The notes: a model not told the origin generated them from the sequence alone. A stretch of DNA of 64,000 nt from Gambelia wislizenii (GCA_030847615.1 JAUMIR010000015.1:6155501-6219500), one strand, 5' to 3'. Numbered from the stretch's first letter, positions 22,391 through 35,149 are shown. Numbers and translations are program-made.

Positions 22391-23495
22391 AGACTGGCAC
22401 ACATTACTACTAGAAGCTTTCTTGTTGGCAAACTGATGCAGCAGGTGGTTTACAGTAGAGAAAAGCATTACAGTCCCTCACAGCTATTCATAGAATCAGT
22501 TCTCTAAACACCAAATTCTACCACTCTCATCATAGCAGATTTCTGTAGCTGGAACTGCTTTGATTGGCCAGAAAGTAAACACAGCAGCATGGTCAAAAAC
22601 CATGTTAAGTACTTACAAGATGGTTCAGGGCTCAGTTGAGGCCATTCTTTAGCAGAATGTATTTTACATTTAAAATAAAGAATCACACTCAAGAGCCTAA
22701 GTCCTATTGATAGTCCTAACTAAAGTAGACCCACTGAAACAATGTTGATTCACCATTCAACAAATGGTTCAGTGGGTGTTCTCTGTTTGGGACTAATTGA
22801 TAGGATTTGGGTTAAGCAGTTGTGGCTGCCGACTCCTATGTCCGTGGGGCTGTGAATCCATTCCAGGTTTTGGCTAGCTTTAAAGAACCTATCCATTATG
22901 CTGAACCTATTTAGGAAGAGGGTTCATCACCTTGGGGGGCTCCCTGAAAGCCTGGTTTAAAACCTGGAGTTGATTCACTGTCCCACTGATATGGGAATCA
23001 CCAGCCTCCATTGAGGCCAAGTTCTCTTAGGCTGTGCTTTTACACTGGGGATGGCTACCATGTGGCCCACATGTGACCCATGGTCCAGATGTGGCCCCAG
23101 AATGTGTTTTTGCAGTCTACCAGTACCTTGTGAAGCGTCTCATTTGTTGTTTATTGTTGCATCCTGCAATCCACAATTACTCAAGTATTAGTTCCATTAA
23201 ATTCCACGGGGATTGCTTTTGACTAGAAATGTGTAGGATGCTGTGGTTAGGGCATCATGAATTTATGTCACAGAACCATGGCTGAGCAATTCTTGCTTAA
23301 GAGAATCAGACCAAAGTCCAACGAAGTCCAGCATGCTCTGCAAACATTCCAGGAGCCATCATGTGCTAGTTACTGTTGATTCATGTAGTCACAACGCTTC
23401 TCAGATGGCCAAGAATGGCAACTTCTCTGGGGCCTATCCCAGTGCTTCTCAAATGCTGATCTATCTGTTTTGGACTTCTACTCTGAGGAGCCCAG
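22391..23495. other. Nothing recognised
   Basis: No gene; decayed repeat motifs only. Confidence 0.4.
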
Positions 23496-23906
23496 TGTCA
23501 TGTACTGGCATTTTCAGACTCAGTAACCAGCAGTTTCAGAGTTCAAAACAGAAAACTTTATTGGTACAGTAATCCAGAATGCAATCTGTACAAGTTTCTT
23601 GCTCAGAATGAAACCTAACTAACAGTCTACTAAAAGCATATTCCAATCTACAAAATCTGGTGGGCTATGCAGTCTACCCATCACCCCCAGTCCCATTTCC
23701 CACCCTCCCATCCCCTTTTTCTCAGAGTGGAGACCCAGGTGCAGCGCTTATCAAACCATTACAGACAACGTATCAAACCTATACTCCCTTTTACAGTCAG
23801 GCTACATACTTGTTAACAAACACAGAAAAATGCAAACACCATTAGCCACAAGGTTATACAGCAAAACTGAATTTGGCAGGAAAAGGTCAATGGGGTTATT
23901 GTGACA
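23496..23906 (-). mobile_element. Probable solo LTR
   Basis: On minus it runs TGTCACAATAACCCC to GTACATGACA, with AATAAAG about 70 bp before the end. Its last 70 bp resemble those of the LTR at 35405-35848. No matching 5-bp flanks were found (CCCAG versus AAGTA), so the left or right limit may be wrong. Confidence 0.45.
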
Positions 23907-25448
23907 AAGTAGAAGGAAGGCTCCATGGATACCACCTTGAGATTAAACATGAATCAGAGAAAAATGTTTAAGCAATAAAATGAGCTATGATATCCTTGAA
24001 TACTGAATCAAAGGATCAAACAGAGATAACATAGAAGTCCAGTTCTTCATTCAGAGACTGATGAAAGGAAGTAGAGTCAATGCGAATATTGACTTGGATA
24101 AACGAAGAATGTTTGTAAGCTCATTCAGGATCAGCTCCAGTAAAAAGCATCATAGGTAGCATATCTATTAAAGTTGCATTAGGACATGATCCAGGGGCTG
24201 AAGAGAAATCATGGAACTTAAACAAATATCTGTGAATATTCCACAGTAGATTTCCAGCTTCTGGCTCACAGTGAAGCTCTTGCAAGACCTTGGTTGTGTA
24301 AGCAACCAGCCCATTATTCATTTGCCTGAAATAAAAAGGTTTCCTTTAACAGAAATGATATGGTGCATAAATATACCCCACCCCTAGGCTAATAATACCT
24401 CTTTTGTGGTGGTAATTTCATGTTAGATATGGGTTAGCAAGGGGGAAAAAAAAAGAATAGGGGAATGAATGATATATGGCATGGGTGGGACTCATATAGC
24501 CCTCCAGATGTTACTGCAACTCTCAGCATATGCTGGATAGGGCTGCTGGGAATTCCAGTGAACAACATGCAGAGGGCCTGACAGTTCCCATCCCTAGTAT
24601 GGGGTGATCTCCTAGGTGCCTCTCAATAACTGGTAGTTGGAACCGATTTGAGCCTGATCAGGTCTTTCTATAGGTATTGCTGTCTTTAGAGGCCTGGAGC
24701 TCATTCAAGTAATAATGTAGACTTGTTAGTACGCTTGCCAGTTCAGGATTGTCCCAGGTGCTGAGGTTTCTGGATCAAAGTCTGAGACCTTGAGGTGCAG
24801 TTAATGTCATTAAGTGTTATGCAATTAATGTCATTAAGTACCAACCACAGATGCTCACAGCTTTGTCATTCAAACACACACTTTAAAATTGGGGGGGGGG
24901 GAAACTTAACTAAAAGGGCTATTTCCAGATTGTGGTGAAATGAGGGAATTACAGTATGACTGTGGATTCACTTATCCACATCTAAAAAAAAAGGTCTCTC
25001 TAGCATCTTCTAGTTTCATAGTACCATAGAGTCACACTGGAGGAACTAGAAGATGCCTGGATAGGTGTTCTCTCTAGACATCTTCTAGGTCCTCCAACAT
25101 CTCTATGATATGTTTGGGCTAGAAGTTGTTCATTTTAATAGGGTTTGCTATTATCTGGTAGCCACTGTTTCCAGTATCTATGGTAAATCTGGGAATGTAT
25201 CGCCTACGGATACAGGGGACATATGTATTCCTTCTCACCTACTTAGAGAGATAGAACAGGAAACATTTAATAAAGGCTATTTGCTTCTAGCCAAAATGTA
25301 GATGCAGAGCAGAGGGTGAGTCCTGGCGGGGAAGGAAGAAGGCAACTAAGTAACTCTATAAACATCCTGGAGACATCCTGTTACAGTTTGTAGCAAGCTG
25401 CTGCTGTTCTAGCAGAGCTGGAAAACAAATTATCAGTCCTCGCTAAAG
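23907..25448. other. Nothing recognised
   Basis: No gene. A small inverted repeat 'gcatcttctagtt...aactagaagatgc' lies at 25010-25055. Confidence 0.4.
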
Positions 25449-25450
25449 TA

Positions 25451-25680
25451 CAGTTGTCCCTTCATATTTGCTGGGGTTTGGTTCCAGGACCCCCATGGAT
25501 ACCAAAATCTGTGAATACTCAAGTCCCATTATATGCAGAGGCATAGCAAAATGGTGTCCCTTATATAAGATGGCCAAAATCAAGGTTTGCTTTTTGGATT
25601 ATTATTTTTTAAAGAATATTTTCAAGCTGTGAATATTTAAATCTATGGATACCAAATTAGTGGATATGGAGGGACAACTG
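25451..25680. mobile_element. Tigger/mariner-like MITE
   Basis: Terminal inverted repeats CAGTTGTCCCTTCATAT and ATATGGAGGGACAACTG, each bordered by TA (25449-25450 and 25681-25682), the target duplication of Tc1/mariner elements. Internal sequence GGTTTGGTTCCAGGACCCCC is shared with vertebrate Tigger-derived MITEs. Non-coding. Confidence 0.85.
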
Positions 25681-25756
25681 TATACCCATTATTATCAGTG
25701 GTACTTATGTAAGCGTTTACTTACCAAATTTGCATTCATTGAATGAGTTTACCCTA

Positions 25757-26295
25757 GTTGGCGGCATTCTATTCTGCTTTGGTCAGACCTCACCTTCAAT
25801 GCTGCTTCCAGTTCTGGGCATCACAATTCAAGAAGGATATTGATACGCTGGAGTGTGTCCTGGTAAAAGGTCTAGAAACCATGCCCTATGAGGAGTGGCT
25901 TATGAAGCTAGGCATGTTTAGCCTGGAGAAGAGAAGGTTAAGAGGGGACATGATAGCTATGCTTAAGCATCTGAAGGAATGCCATATTGAAGAAGGAGCA
26001 AGCTTGTTTTCTGCTGCTTCAGAGACCAGGACACAGAACAATGGGTTCAAACTACAGGAAAAGAGATTCCAGCTAAACATTAGGAAGAATTTTTCCTAAG
26101 AGCTGTTTGGCAGTGGAACACACTCCCTCGGAGCATGGTGGGGTCTCTTTCCTTGGAGGTCTTTAAACAGAGGCTGGATGGCAATCTGTCTTCCCTTAAC
26201 ATGGTGACCCTTTGATTGTGATTCCTGTGCGGCAGGGGGTTGGACTGGATGGCCGTTGTGGTCTCTTCCAACTCTACGATTCTCTGATTCTCTGA
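25757..26295 (+). repeat. CR1 LINE, ORF2 C-terminus and 3' end
   Basis: Plus strand encodes [19 protein letters not shown], then [12 protein letters not shown] and NIRKNF, the C-terminus of CR1 ORF2, followed by the CR1 3' tail. A stop interrupts the frame just after NIRKNFS. Compared with the family, a stretch around [14 protein letters not shown] looks shortened. Confidence 0.85.
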
Positions 26296-26302
26296 TTCTA
26301 TG

Positions 26303-26468
26303 GTAAGAGCTGTTCAGAAGTGGAACGCACTGCCTGGGAGTGTGTTGGAGTCTCCTTCTTTGGAGGTTTTTAAACAGTGGCTGGATAGCCATCTCTCAGG
26401 AATGCTTTGATGGTGTGTTGCTGCATTGCAGGGGGTTGGACTAGATGACCCTTCTCTATGATTCTAGG
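26303..26468 (+). repeat. CR1 LINE 3' end (second copy)
   Basis: A second, shorter CR1 tail directly follows the first in the same orientation. Confidence 0.8.
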
Positions 26469-27540
26469 TCTGTGGGAAATAGAATTGCACAGGGTTTTTT
26501 GTTTTTGTTTTTTCCTGCTGACAGGCTTTTATTAAATTTTCATTGTTTATACATTACATTTCCAGTTGAACAGACATATATAGAAATCATGTTATGTTTC
26601 TCCATTATATCTCATTACTTCTGGTTGTTGTTTCATAAACATGATATAGTAAAATAAAGTTTTAACAATTAATATCACCCAAATTGTCTCTATGTCTCTG
26701 ATTCTATACAAGCTAACTTTGTTAATATTTGCAAGCTATATTTTCCAAATCTTTTTATACAAATTGTCATTTACTTGTTTTCCTAATGAATGTTAATACA
26801 TAGATCTTCTCCTATGGACTTCCTTTATATATTACTTGGGTTGACCTGTAGCCTTTCCTAAACGTTTCCCTATAGTCTCCTTAATCTTCAGTTATTTTTT
26901 CATACATATCAAAACCTGTTACTAATATTTCCTGCTCCAAACATCTAGCCTCTATACTTAGAATCCACTCTTATTTTCTGTTTTACAAATTGCATAGTTT
27001 CTTATAAACACCATGTTATATTTCCATTTATAACACAACGTTTACCAAACAAAATGTTTTTTGCTTATATATTTTTTTCTTTTTTCCCCTCTGAGTTAAC
27101 CTCCTAGTTTGATAGGTATTCCATTAAGAGTACTGTCTACCTCCCCAGATTTTCCCCAGATTTCTAGCAGCGGTTTCCAAGTCTCTTTAGTCCTTTGATT
27201 ATTAAATTGTCTCAATCTGTTTGTAAGTTCGTCCATCTCAATTAAATCCCATAGCTTACCCCTCCATTCATTGATGGATGGTTCTTCTTTTAACTTCCAT
27301 TTTTTTTGTGACAGTCATTCTAGCCGCTGAGACCATATACCATATGTTTTTCCAGTATTTTCCCTCTTCCGTCTTATTTAATCCTTTAATTATGTTTAAT
27401 ACGTAAAGCTCTGGGGAAAAGTCTAGTTTTATCTTAAAGATATTATTTATCTGAGTATGTACTTTACACCAGAATCTCTTTACTTTAGGACAATTCCACC
27501 ATAGGTGTATCAGGGAGCCCTGGGCCTTTTCACATTTCCA

Positions 27541-27693
27541 GCAGTTTTTATTATTATTATTATTATTATTATTTATTTATTTTTATTTATTTATACCCCG
27601 CTCTTCAGCCACAAGGCTATCAGAGCGGCTTACAAATTGTTTTAAGCAATAGCTATTTACACATCTACACCGCATTAAGTGGTTTCCAATTTG
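27541..27693 (-). repeat. Sauria-type SINE, 3' part
   Basis: The minus strand reads 'aagccgctctgatagccttgtggctgaagagcggggtataaataaat' in pieces identical in kind to the SINE at 50.34 kb, ending in (AAT)n/(AAAT)n. It lies inside the L1 ORF2 C-terminal region. Confidence 0.8.
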
Positions 27694-28527
27694 TTTAATC
27701 TTATTGGCATAAAGTACCATCTGTGAGATACTTTCAGGTAATTTTCCTTTAAAGATTGGCACGCTGTGAATTTCATGGTTCTTCTTCTTGCTGTCACCCA
27801 GTCCGCCAATGCTATATTGTGGCCCACATCCTGGGCCCATTTCGCCCTGTAATCCTTAATGAATTTTGTTCTAGTTTTCTGGCATGCAAGAGTTTATAAA
27901 TTTTTGGTATTAGTTTCTTTGAAGATTTTGCCCATATTAATTTATCCAATTCATTAGATTCTGTCTCTGTTCCATCCTCTTTTATGTCTTCATTATATCT
28001 TTCCTTTAGTTGGTAATAGGAGAACCAGTTGATGTTGAATTGCCTGGTTGTTTGTTCCTTACTTTTAAGTACTCTTATACCTTCATTACTTGTTTCCATT
28101 AAGTCTGAATATCTCAACCAGGGGTTGGATCTATTCCATCCTGACTCGAATGCCTCCTGCGTCAAGATCCAGATTGGTATCTTGTAGTAAAATTTCTCTT
28201 TAATCCTCACCCATACTTTAAGCAACCCTCTTCTTACACAATGGTTGTCAAATTCTTTATTTACCTTATTTTCCCCATAAATCAAGTATGCATGCCAACC
28301 ATAACGTGTATTCTGTTTCTCTACATTCAATATATTTTCATTTTCTAGAGTTATCCAATCTCTTAGCCATATGAGGGCCGCCGCTTCATAGTAGACTCTT
28401 AGGTCGGGTAGCCCCCATCCTCTCCTCTCCTGGTCATCTATCAAATTACACCATTTAACTCTTGCCTTCTTTTAGTCCCAGATGTACTCTTTTAATGTTT
28501 TCCTTCCCAATTCTCAAGGATCTTCTC

Positions 28528-29136
28528 TGTCGGGAAGCCAACTCAAATAGCTGATAAGACAGCCTGGCTTGGCAAAAACTCAGTTGAAAAGCACAGTACC
28601 TGGTGTTGTCAGTAGCAGTCCTATAGGGTCAGAAGTACACACACAGAGAGAGTGAAGAACGAAGAGGCAGTCTGAGGTCAAAAGGATTCCGGCAGGTGGG
28701 TCAACAAAGACAGTCCAAGGTCAAGATATCCGAAGTCTCAAGATAGCAAGGTTCCAAGAGGCAGGAGAGTCAAAGGCAGAGGCTTCTTCCAGGAAATGCA
28801 GACTGCTTGAAACAAGGAACTCAGCATCCCCCAGCTGCTTATGTTAGCCCAGCTCCCACTCCCAGCTGTGGGGTGATTGATGAGCTTCTGTCTCTTAATC
28901 TCTGGGAATGACGAAGCCATGCCCTCTCTGCTCTCCTTTGGCTAAAGGTAGGTACCTGCTCTTCTACCTCTTGCTCTTGCTCCACTATGTCTCCCAGGCT
29001 TGGACCCTGTGCTGGGGGAGGGCTAGGTTGCTGAGCCCTGGGTTCTTCAGGGCTAGACTCAGACTCAGCCAGCTCTTCTGCTACTGGCTCAGCCTCCTCG
29101 CCTTCTGAGTCCTCAGAGTCCTGGCTGACCATGACA
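28528..29136 (-). mobile_element. Solo LTR inserted in L1 ORF2
   Basis: On minus it starts TGTCATGG and ends TTCCCGACA. The 5-bp duplication GAGAA (TTCTC on plus) is found at 28523-28527 and 29137-29141. Removing the element and one duplication restores the L1 frame (LPIINNEKILENWEGK). At 609 bp it is longer than and unlike the other LTRs in the window. It happens to continue the L1 frame for about 98 codons of acidic, Ser/Pro-rich sequence. Confidence 0.9.
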
Positions 29137-31934
29137 TTCTCATTATTAATTATTGGCAGGTTCTGAAAGAGGTATAACATCTTAGGGAGTATGTTCATTT
29201 GAATTGTCGCTATTTTCCCTAGTATTGACAGGTTTAATCTCTTCCATACAGTTAAATCCTTTTTAATTCCGTCCCAGACTCTTTTGTTGTTGTTGTCGAA
29301 TAAATCTCCAGTTCTCTTTGTAATATTAATGCCTAAATATTTAACTTCTTTTGCTATTTCACATCCGGTCATGCTTTGAAGTTCTTTTTCTTCTGTTTTA
29401 CTCATTTTTTTGGTCAGAATTTTGGTTTTATTCTTATTAATTTTAAATCCTGAGTATTTACCAAATTGAGTTAAGGTGTCCATTAATTCTTTTACCTGTT
29501 CTAGTGGGTTTTCCAAAGTAATGACTAAATCATCTGCGAACGCTCTCAGTTTATATAGTTGTCCTCTGATTCTTAACCCTGGGATCTTTATATTTGATCT
29601 GATACTATTATTCAAAACTTCTAGTACAGTAATAAAGAGTAACGGCGATATGGGACAGCCTTGTCTTGTACCTTTTCTAATATTGATGTTTCCTGTTTTT
29701 TCTCTGTTAACAAGTAATTGCGCTTTCTGTTCTTTATATATCAACTGAATTCTTTTTATGAATTCTTCCCCCATATCCATCTTCTTCAACACCGCAAACA
29801 TGAAGTCCCATTTCACATTGTTGAATGCTTTTTCTGAGTCTACAAAGATCAGCCCAAGTTTTTTTTTCCATTATGAAATTCAAAATATTCCAGTAAATCC
29901 AAGATTAATCTGGTGTTGCTGCTGATCCTTCTATCCGGTAGAAACCCATTTTGATCATCTTGTATTATATCTTTCAGGACCTTTTTTAGGTGTTTAGCCA
30001 GGATAGATGTGTATATTTTATAATCCTGGTTGAGCAGTGAGATTGGTTGATAGCTAGCGGCATCCTTCTCATCTTTCCCTTCCTTCGGTATCAATGTTAT
30101 GTTAGCATTAATCCATGATTCAGGGATTCCATTCTTTCCAATATCGTTGAATGTGCTCAAAAGTGGTATACTTATTTCATCTACTAATTTTTTATAGAAA
30201 ATTGCCGTAAAACCGTCTGGTCCTGGAGCTTTATTTAACTTTAGATCTTTTATTGTCTCGACAATTTCCATCATAGATATTGGGGCATTTAATTGTTTCT
30301 TTTGAGCATCATTTACTTTTAATATATTCTGTTCGTCTAGATAATCCCTTAAATCTTTTATATCTTTTTCTGTTGGATCTTTCTGATCGTATAGCTGGCT
30401 ATAGTATTCTTGAAATGTTTGCATGATCTCTTCTTGTTTCATTACTAGATTACCTTTACATTTAACTGCTGAGATTACCTTCTTTTCTTTTTCTCTCCTT
30501 AATTTATACACCATCCATTTGCCTACCTTGTTAGCATGCTCAAAGTTGTTTTGTTTCAGTCTCTTCATTGCTTTTTCAATAACTGTAATTTTTTCCCAAT
30601 TGATTTGTTTCTGAATTATTCCTATTTGTTTAATTACTTTCCCATCCTTTGGATTTTCTCTTAGTTTTTCTTGTCTTATCTTTAATTCTTCGGTTAAGAA
30701 AGTATATCTATCAGTCATTCGTTTTTTCCTTTCATAACCTTTCTTTATTAGTAAACCTCTGAAAACCACTTTTCCTGCATCCCAAATAATTTTCATGCAG
30801 CTCTCTTTAGTGTTGTTAATTTCAAAAAACTCTTTTACTTCTTGTTTAAGTTCTTTAAGTAGATTTTCATCTTTCAAGAGGCTTTCATTTAATCTCCAAT
30901 TATATCTCTTACTTGTTTCCACATTGAGGGATATCTTAACAGGAAAGTGATCTGAAGTTATCTTGGGCCGAATGTCCATATCTTGTATTTGCGTAATTAG
31001 ATTTTTTGTAATCAAACAAAAATCAATCTGCGACATGGATTTGTACTGTTCTGAAAAAAAGGTATAACCTCCCCCCCATTTTATTGAGGTCCAGACATCT
31101 AATAATGTTAGGTCTTCTTTTAAATCAAAGAAGCTTTTCGGAAGTTTACCTTGGTTCTTTACCGTTGGTTTTGGTTTTGGGTATCTGTCTTCCGATGGAT
31201 CTATGACCCCATTAAAATTCCCCAAGATGATTATATTCTCATTACTATATTTCTCTAGAACTTTATGGAGTTTTCTATAGAATTTATCTTGTTTTATATT
31301 GGGGGCATAGATTCCCACTATCAATATTTTCAGGTTTCTAAATTTTACTTCTACCCCTAGAAGTTGTCCTTCTTTATCATTAAAAAGTTCTTTTGAATCA
31401 TATTTTTGATTAACATAGAGGACAACTCCCCTTTTTTTCTTTTTTTCATTTGCCGCATAAAATAGATTGCCTAATTTTCTGTTTACCAAAAACCTCTCAT
31501 CTTGTTGTTTTATTTTTGTTTCTTGTAGGCATATTACATCGGCCTTTTCTTTCATTAAAAAATGAAACACTTGTTTCCTCTTATATTCAGAATTTAGACC
31601 TTTAATGTTCCACGTAACCAATTTTACAGACATTTTTCAAATGTTTAAGTCTATTATTATATTATCTTCTACCTATTCCTCTCCCTCCTCCTCTCCTCTG
31701 CTTCCCTTTCCTTTTTGTTCTTCATCTATCCCTCGGTCGACCATTTCTACTTCTTTGTACGGGAATTCTAATTCAGTATCTTCCTTTTCCATTACACTCA
31801 TCTTTGATCTTATGTCCTCCACTATAGGCTTCTTTCCTTCGTTGCTCTCACTTCTTGTTGAGCTTTCTTTTCTCTCTGACTCTTTCTCCTGATTCTCCCC
31901 CTTCTGTTTCTCGTTTTCCTGATGTTTTTCCCTT

Positions 31935-32576
31935 TCAATTTTTTTTACAAAACTCCTTAGCTTTCTGTATCGTGTTTATTTTGTACCTTCTTTGCTTATA
32001 AGTAAATGTAATTCCCTCAATCCTTTCCCATCTATAATTCACATTTTTTCCCATAAGGAGTTGAGTGATTTGTTTATAATCTTGCCTTTTCCTCAGGATT
32101 AAAGCAGGTATGTCCTTAAATATTCGTATTTCCTCATCTTCCACTTTCAGCGTATTCTCATAACTCTGTTGGAGTATTTTATCTCTTATTCTATTTTTAT
32201 TCAATTGGATTAGTATGTCTCTGGGCAGTCTCCTTTCCTTTGCCACTCTCAAATTAACTCTATATATCTTTTCTGTCTCTTCATCAAGATAATCCTCAGG
32301 CATATCCACATAGTTAGCTAAAGCTGGAATTAGTCTATCAAATAGATTTTCATTTACCTTTTTAGATAGTCCTCTTAATCTTAAGCATTTCTCTCTATTT
32401 CTAAGCTCATGATTGAGCAATAATGTCTCCCCTTTCTCTTGCTGAATTTCAATCTTTGTCACAATGGCCTCAGTTTTGATGGATTTTTCTTTCAAGTTTC
32501 CTATCTCATCTCTCATATCCTCTAATTCTTTATTAATCTTATCTATTTTTTCCCAATAAATAAGTACACTAAACAA
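31935..32576 (-). pseudogene. L1 ORF1, C-terminal two thirds
   Basis: ORF1 RNA-binding chaperone. Visible are a coiled-coil end (INKELEDMRDEIGNLKEK), the RRM-type centre (EKCLRLRGL, LIPALANYVDMPED) and the C-terminal domain (RDILIQL, KDIPALILRKRQDYKQ, YRWERIEGITFTY). The start is missing here because the 5' part was inverted to 32871-33078 on plus. A stop follows shortly before ORF2. Confidence 0.85.
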
Positions 32577-33078
32577 CTCCTATTGAATATATACTGATTT
32601 ACTGAACATTATTGATCTATTAAGTTGTGGTTACAAAGCACGTAGTCCAAACTATTTGTAATAACCCCTGGCTGCGTCAAATTTATGTATATGAATAACC
32701 AAGGGATAAACTGTTTAATGATTTGTATAGTGAAATTTGCAATATAAAACTAAAATTGCTGCTGATAACAGTGCGAGATACTAGGAGATATAGCCACTGC
32801 AAGGTAAATCAACAAGTGTTTGGAATAGGGAAAATCTGGAATACAAACCAGAGGCTGTAAGGTTGTAAGTATGGCCTATAGCACAATAAAAGCAACAGCA
32901 GCCCAACAGACACAATCGGTAACTGGGAGAAGAGGATCACTAGAATCTCCCAAAATTCCAGAATTACATAATGTGATCCTTGAAGAGTTGAGATTGGAAC
33001 TTAAAAATTTTAAACAAGAAATAAGATTGGAATTGAAGGATATTAGGAAAGAAATTAAACAAGATTATAGGAAAGAAG
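32577..33078 (+). pseudogene. Inverted L1 5' UTR and ORF1 start
   Basis: Plus strand: about 290 bp of 5' UTR, then ATG at 32871 and MAYSTIKATAAQQTQS, followed by a Glu/Lys-rich coiled coil (LEELRLELKNFKQEIRLEL) up to the target duplication at 33079. The reading frame runs on into flanking DNA to 33443 by chance. It is the head of the neighbouring L1 in reversed orientation, with a short stretch of ORF1 lost at the junction. Confidence 0.85.
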
Positions 33079-33091
33079 TAGAATTGCACAG

Positions 33092-33590
33092 TTTCACAAT
33101 ATCTATATCCTGTAGAGGGCTGCTGTTATGTTACTATGTAGCAGAGCCAGTAAAGTTCCCGATGTGCATTCGTACCCAATGGACAACTGGGTGCCAATGG
33201 GCATCAGGTACTCTTTCCAGTGTCCTATTAGACATCATTTCAATTCTGGAACTGGATTTCTTAGTGCCTCTGACACTTAGCTGGCTAGAGGTCAACCGCC
33301 TCCCCCAATATCTGAAGAGGATATGTTCCCAGATTTACCATGGATATGTGATTTACCATGTGAATGTGAACCCCATTGCAATGAATGACATCTGGCCCAA
33401 CTTCTGGAGAAATCATACTGTAGAATTGCGCTGGAGGACCTAGAAAATTCCTAGAGAGGACATATTTTTTTTTGATGTGGATAAGTGAAACCATGGATAC
33501 CAGTCCTGTGGATAACGGTGTGTGTGTGTGACCTGGGTATGTAAAGTTATGTTACATAAAAGCTCATATAGGAATCTGGTAAATATCATT
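33092..33590. repeat. Degenerate 'cccaatgtgcat' repeat and flank
   Basis: 33092-33260 resembles the composite at 14.1 and 46.1 kb ('gatgtgcattcgtacccaatgg...'). The rest is unrecognised. Confidence 0.4.
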
Positions 33591-34115
33591 CTTTTATTCC
33601 TTTATATCACAACTTTCTATCAATAATGAGACTCAAGGTGGCTAACAACATGTTAAAAACAATACAGATTAAAACTGTACAAAAATGTCAATAAAAGTAT
33701 ATATATATATTTAAAAAAACATTGATACAGTTAAAAACATTAAATATTAAGAACACTAAAATTCATTAGAAGGCAACAAACAAACCTTAAAAATAGCACT
33801 GTGTGGACTGGATGGCCCTCATGGTCTCTTCCAACTTTACGATTCTATGATTCTATGATTCTATGATTAATTTTAAGCTTACCCCAGTCATTTCCCTAAA
33901 GCCCGGAGGCATAAAAATGTCCTAACTTGCTTATAGAAGGCAAGCAAAGATGGGGCCCTTCTGGCCTCCATAGGGAGGGAGTTTCAAAGTCCAGGACCAG
34001 GCACTGAGAAGACCCTGTTGTATGTAGGGCTGCTTTTGGGAATGTTCTGGAAATGTGACATGGCATGTGTTATGGCTGCTGAAGTGCTGAACTGGGCTTG
34101 ATCTAGGGCCGTTCA
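33591..34115 (-). repeat. L2-type LINE 3' end with CR1 tail inserted
   Basis: Minus-oriented L2 3' UTR and C-terminal remnants (33591-33800 and 33873-34115), interrupted by a short plus-oriented CR1 tail at 33803-33872 (ATGGTCTCTTCCAAC, then ATTCTATG three times). Confidence 0.6.
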
Positions 34116-35149
34116 TGCTACACAATTACAGCACATTTTAACTCTTATGGCAGCATCCCGTGAAATCATGGGATATAACATATAGGAAGGGGCATTTGGA
34201 ATTCTCATCCAGAGAGCTCAAGTGACTCACGAGACTCGAAATCCTTGGATTCCACAGGATGGAATCATATAGTGCTATGATTCCACTTTAACTGCCATGG
34301 CAACACCTAATGCAGTCCTAGGGTTTATAGTTTGGAGGAGGCACCAGAGTTATCTGGCTGAGAATTCTAGGTACTCTTTCCCTAAACTGCAAATCCCATA
34401 GGATTCCATAGGATGTTGCCACAGCAGTTAAGATGGAACATAGTGCTGTAACCACAACAGTTAAAAGTGGAATCATAGAACTCTAAATTGTAATGTGAAA
34501 GGGCCTATAATGTAAACAGGAAAAAACCAGAAAGCAAATACCAACTGAGGAAGGTCTTTGTGTCTCTTGAATACTTCAGATGCCATTCTAGGAATTCTCT
34601 CTCAACAATGTGATGAACGTGTTTTATGATCTTGACACAGCAGCAAGGTGGCTGGAAGACAGACCTAGTGACCTATGTGAAGGTTGCCATTCACAACCAG
34701 AGCCAGAGGGTGACTCAAGATGAATGATGAACGTGAGTCAGAATTTGTTTGGGGATACCATGTCTGAGTGAGGAAATCTCTAGTTGGAGGATTCACCCTG
34801 GGCAGTAGTGATTGTAGGTCATTTTTTTTGGTCACTGGGGAGAACACCAGCATTGTGAGGGAGGTTCTCTCAAAGTGTTTGGTTTATCAGACCCATTTGC
34901 TCAGATCTGAAGTGGCCATGAAAGCCAGTGGGACATTCTTGTTAGCTTTGTTGATTTAAAAGAGGGTTGGGAAAATTCATGAAGGTGAAGGCTGTTAATG
35001 GCTATGAACAGGAATGGCTCTAAGATAAGGTAGGAGAAGATGGCTGCCTAAGGTAGCAGATGCTGTGAGGTGGGCTGCCTTCCATCATCCTCTCTATGTA
35101 GCATAAACATCTGCATGCAGAGATACACTAGGTGAGTACTGTACCTGAG
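34116..35149. other. Nothing recognised
   Basis: No gene; 34240-34470 contains degenerate 'cactttaactgccatggcaacacc' inverted pieces of a decayed DNA element. Confidence 0.35.

Larger units (their letters stand above)
27100..31633 (-). pseudogene. L1 ORF2 (endonuclease/reverse transcriptase), interrupted
   Basis: Encodes the L1 nicking endonuclease and reverse transcriptase used for target-primed retrotransposition. From 31633: endonuclease motifs TWNIKGLN, CLQETK and SDHFPV; fingers/palm AFYKK and LNKAPGPDGFTA; then a one-base frameshift in a run of nine A at about 29858-29866; then RQGCPISPLLF and the catalytic AFADDL. A solo LTR splits the frame near 29141/28523. It resumes with GWGLPDLRVYYEAAALIW at about 28444, is interrupted by a SINE at 27693-27541, and ends with the Cys/His-type CWKCEKAQGSLIHLWW to about 27100. 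Apart from the insertions and the A-run shift, the sequence is well preserved, so the copy is fairly young. Confidence 0.88.
26493..33078 (-). mobile_element. Near full-length L1 with inverted 5' end
   Basis: Flanked by the 13-bp duplication TAGAATTGCACAG (26480-26492 and 33079-33091). The minus-strand body runs from ORF1 (32576) through ORF2 to a 3' UTR and an imperfect poly(A) (T-rich at 26493-26508). The 5' UTR and the start of ORF1 lie on plus at 32577-33078, the twin-priming structure of 5'-inverted L1 copies. Later insertions inside it are a SINE (27541-27693) and a solo LTR (28528-29136). Confidence 0.92.

Noticed and set aside
28839..29816. A 325-residue protein with a reverse-transcriptase start and an acidic end, as if a fused gene
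   Set aside because: The acidic end is the inserted solo LTR; the duplication GAGAA proves an insertion, not a gene fusion.
32871..33443. A 190-residue plus-strand frame that looks like a gene start
   Set aside because: The first 70 residues are the inverted L1 ORF1 start; the rest is read-through past the target duplication into flanking DNA.
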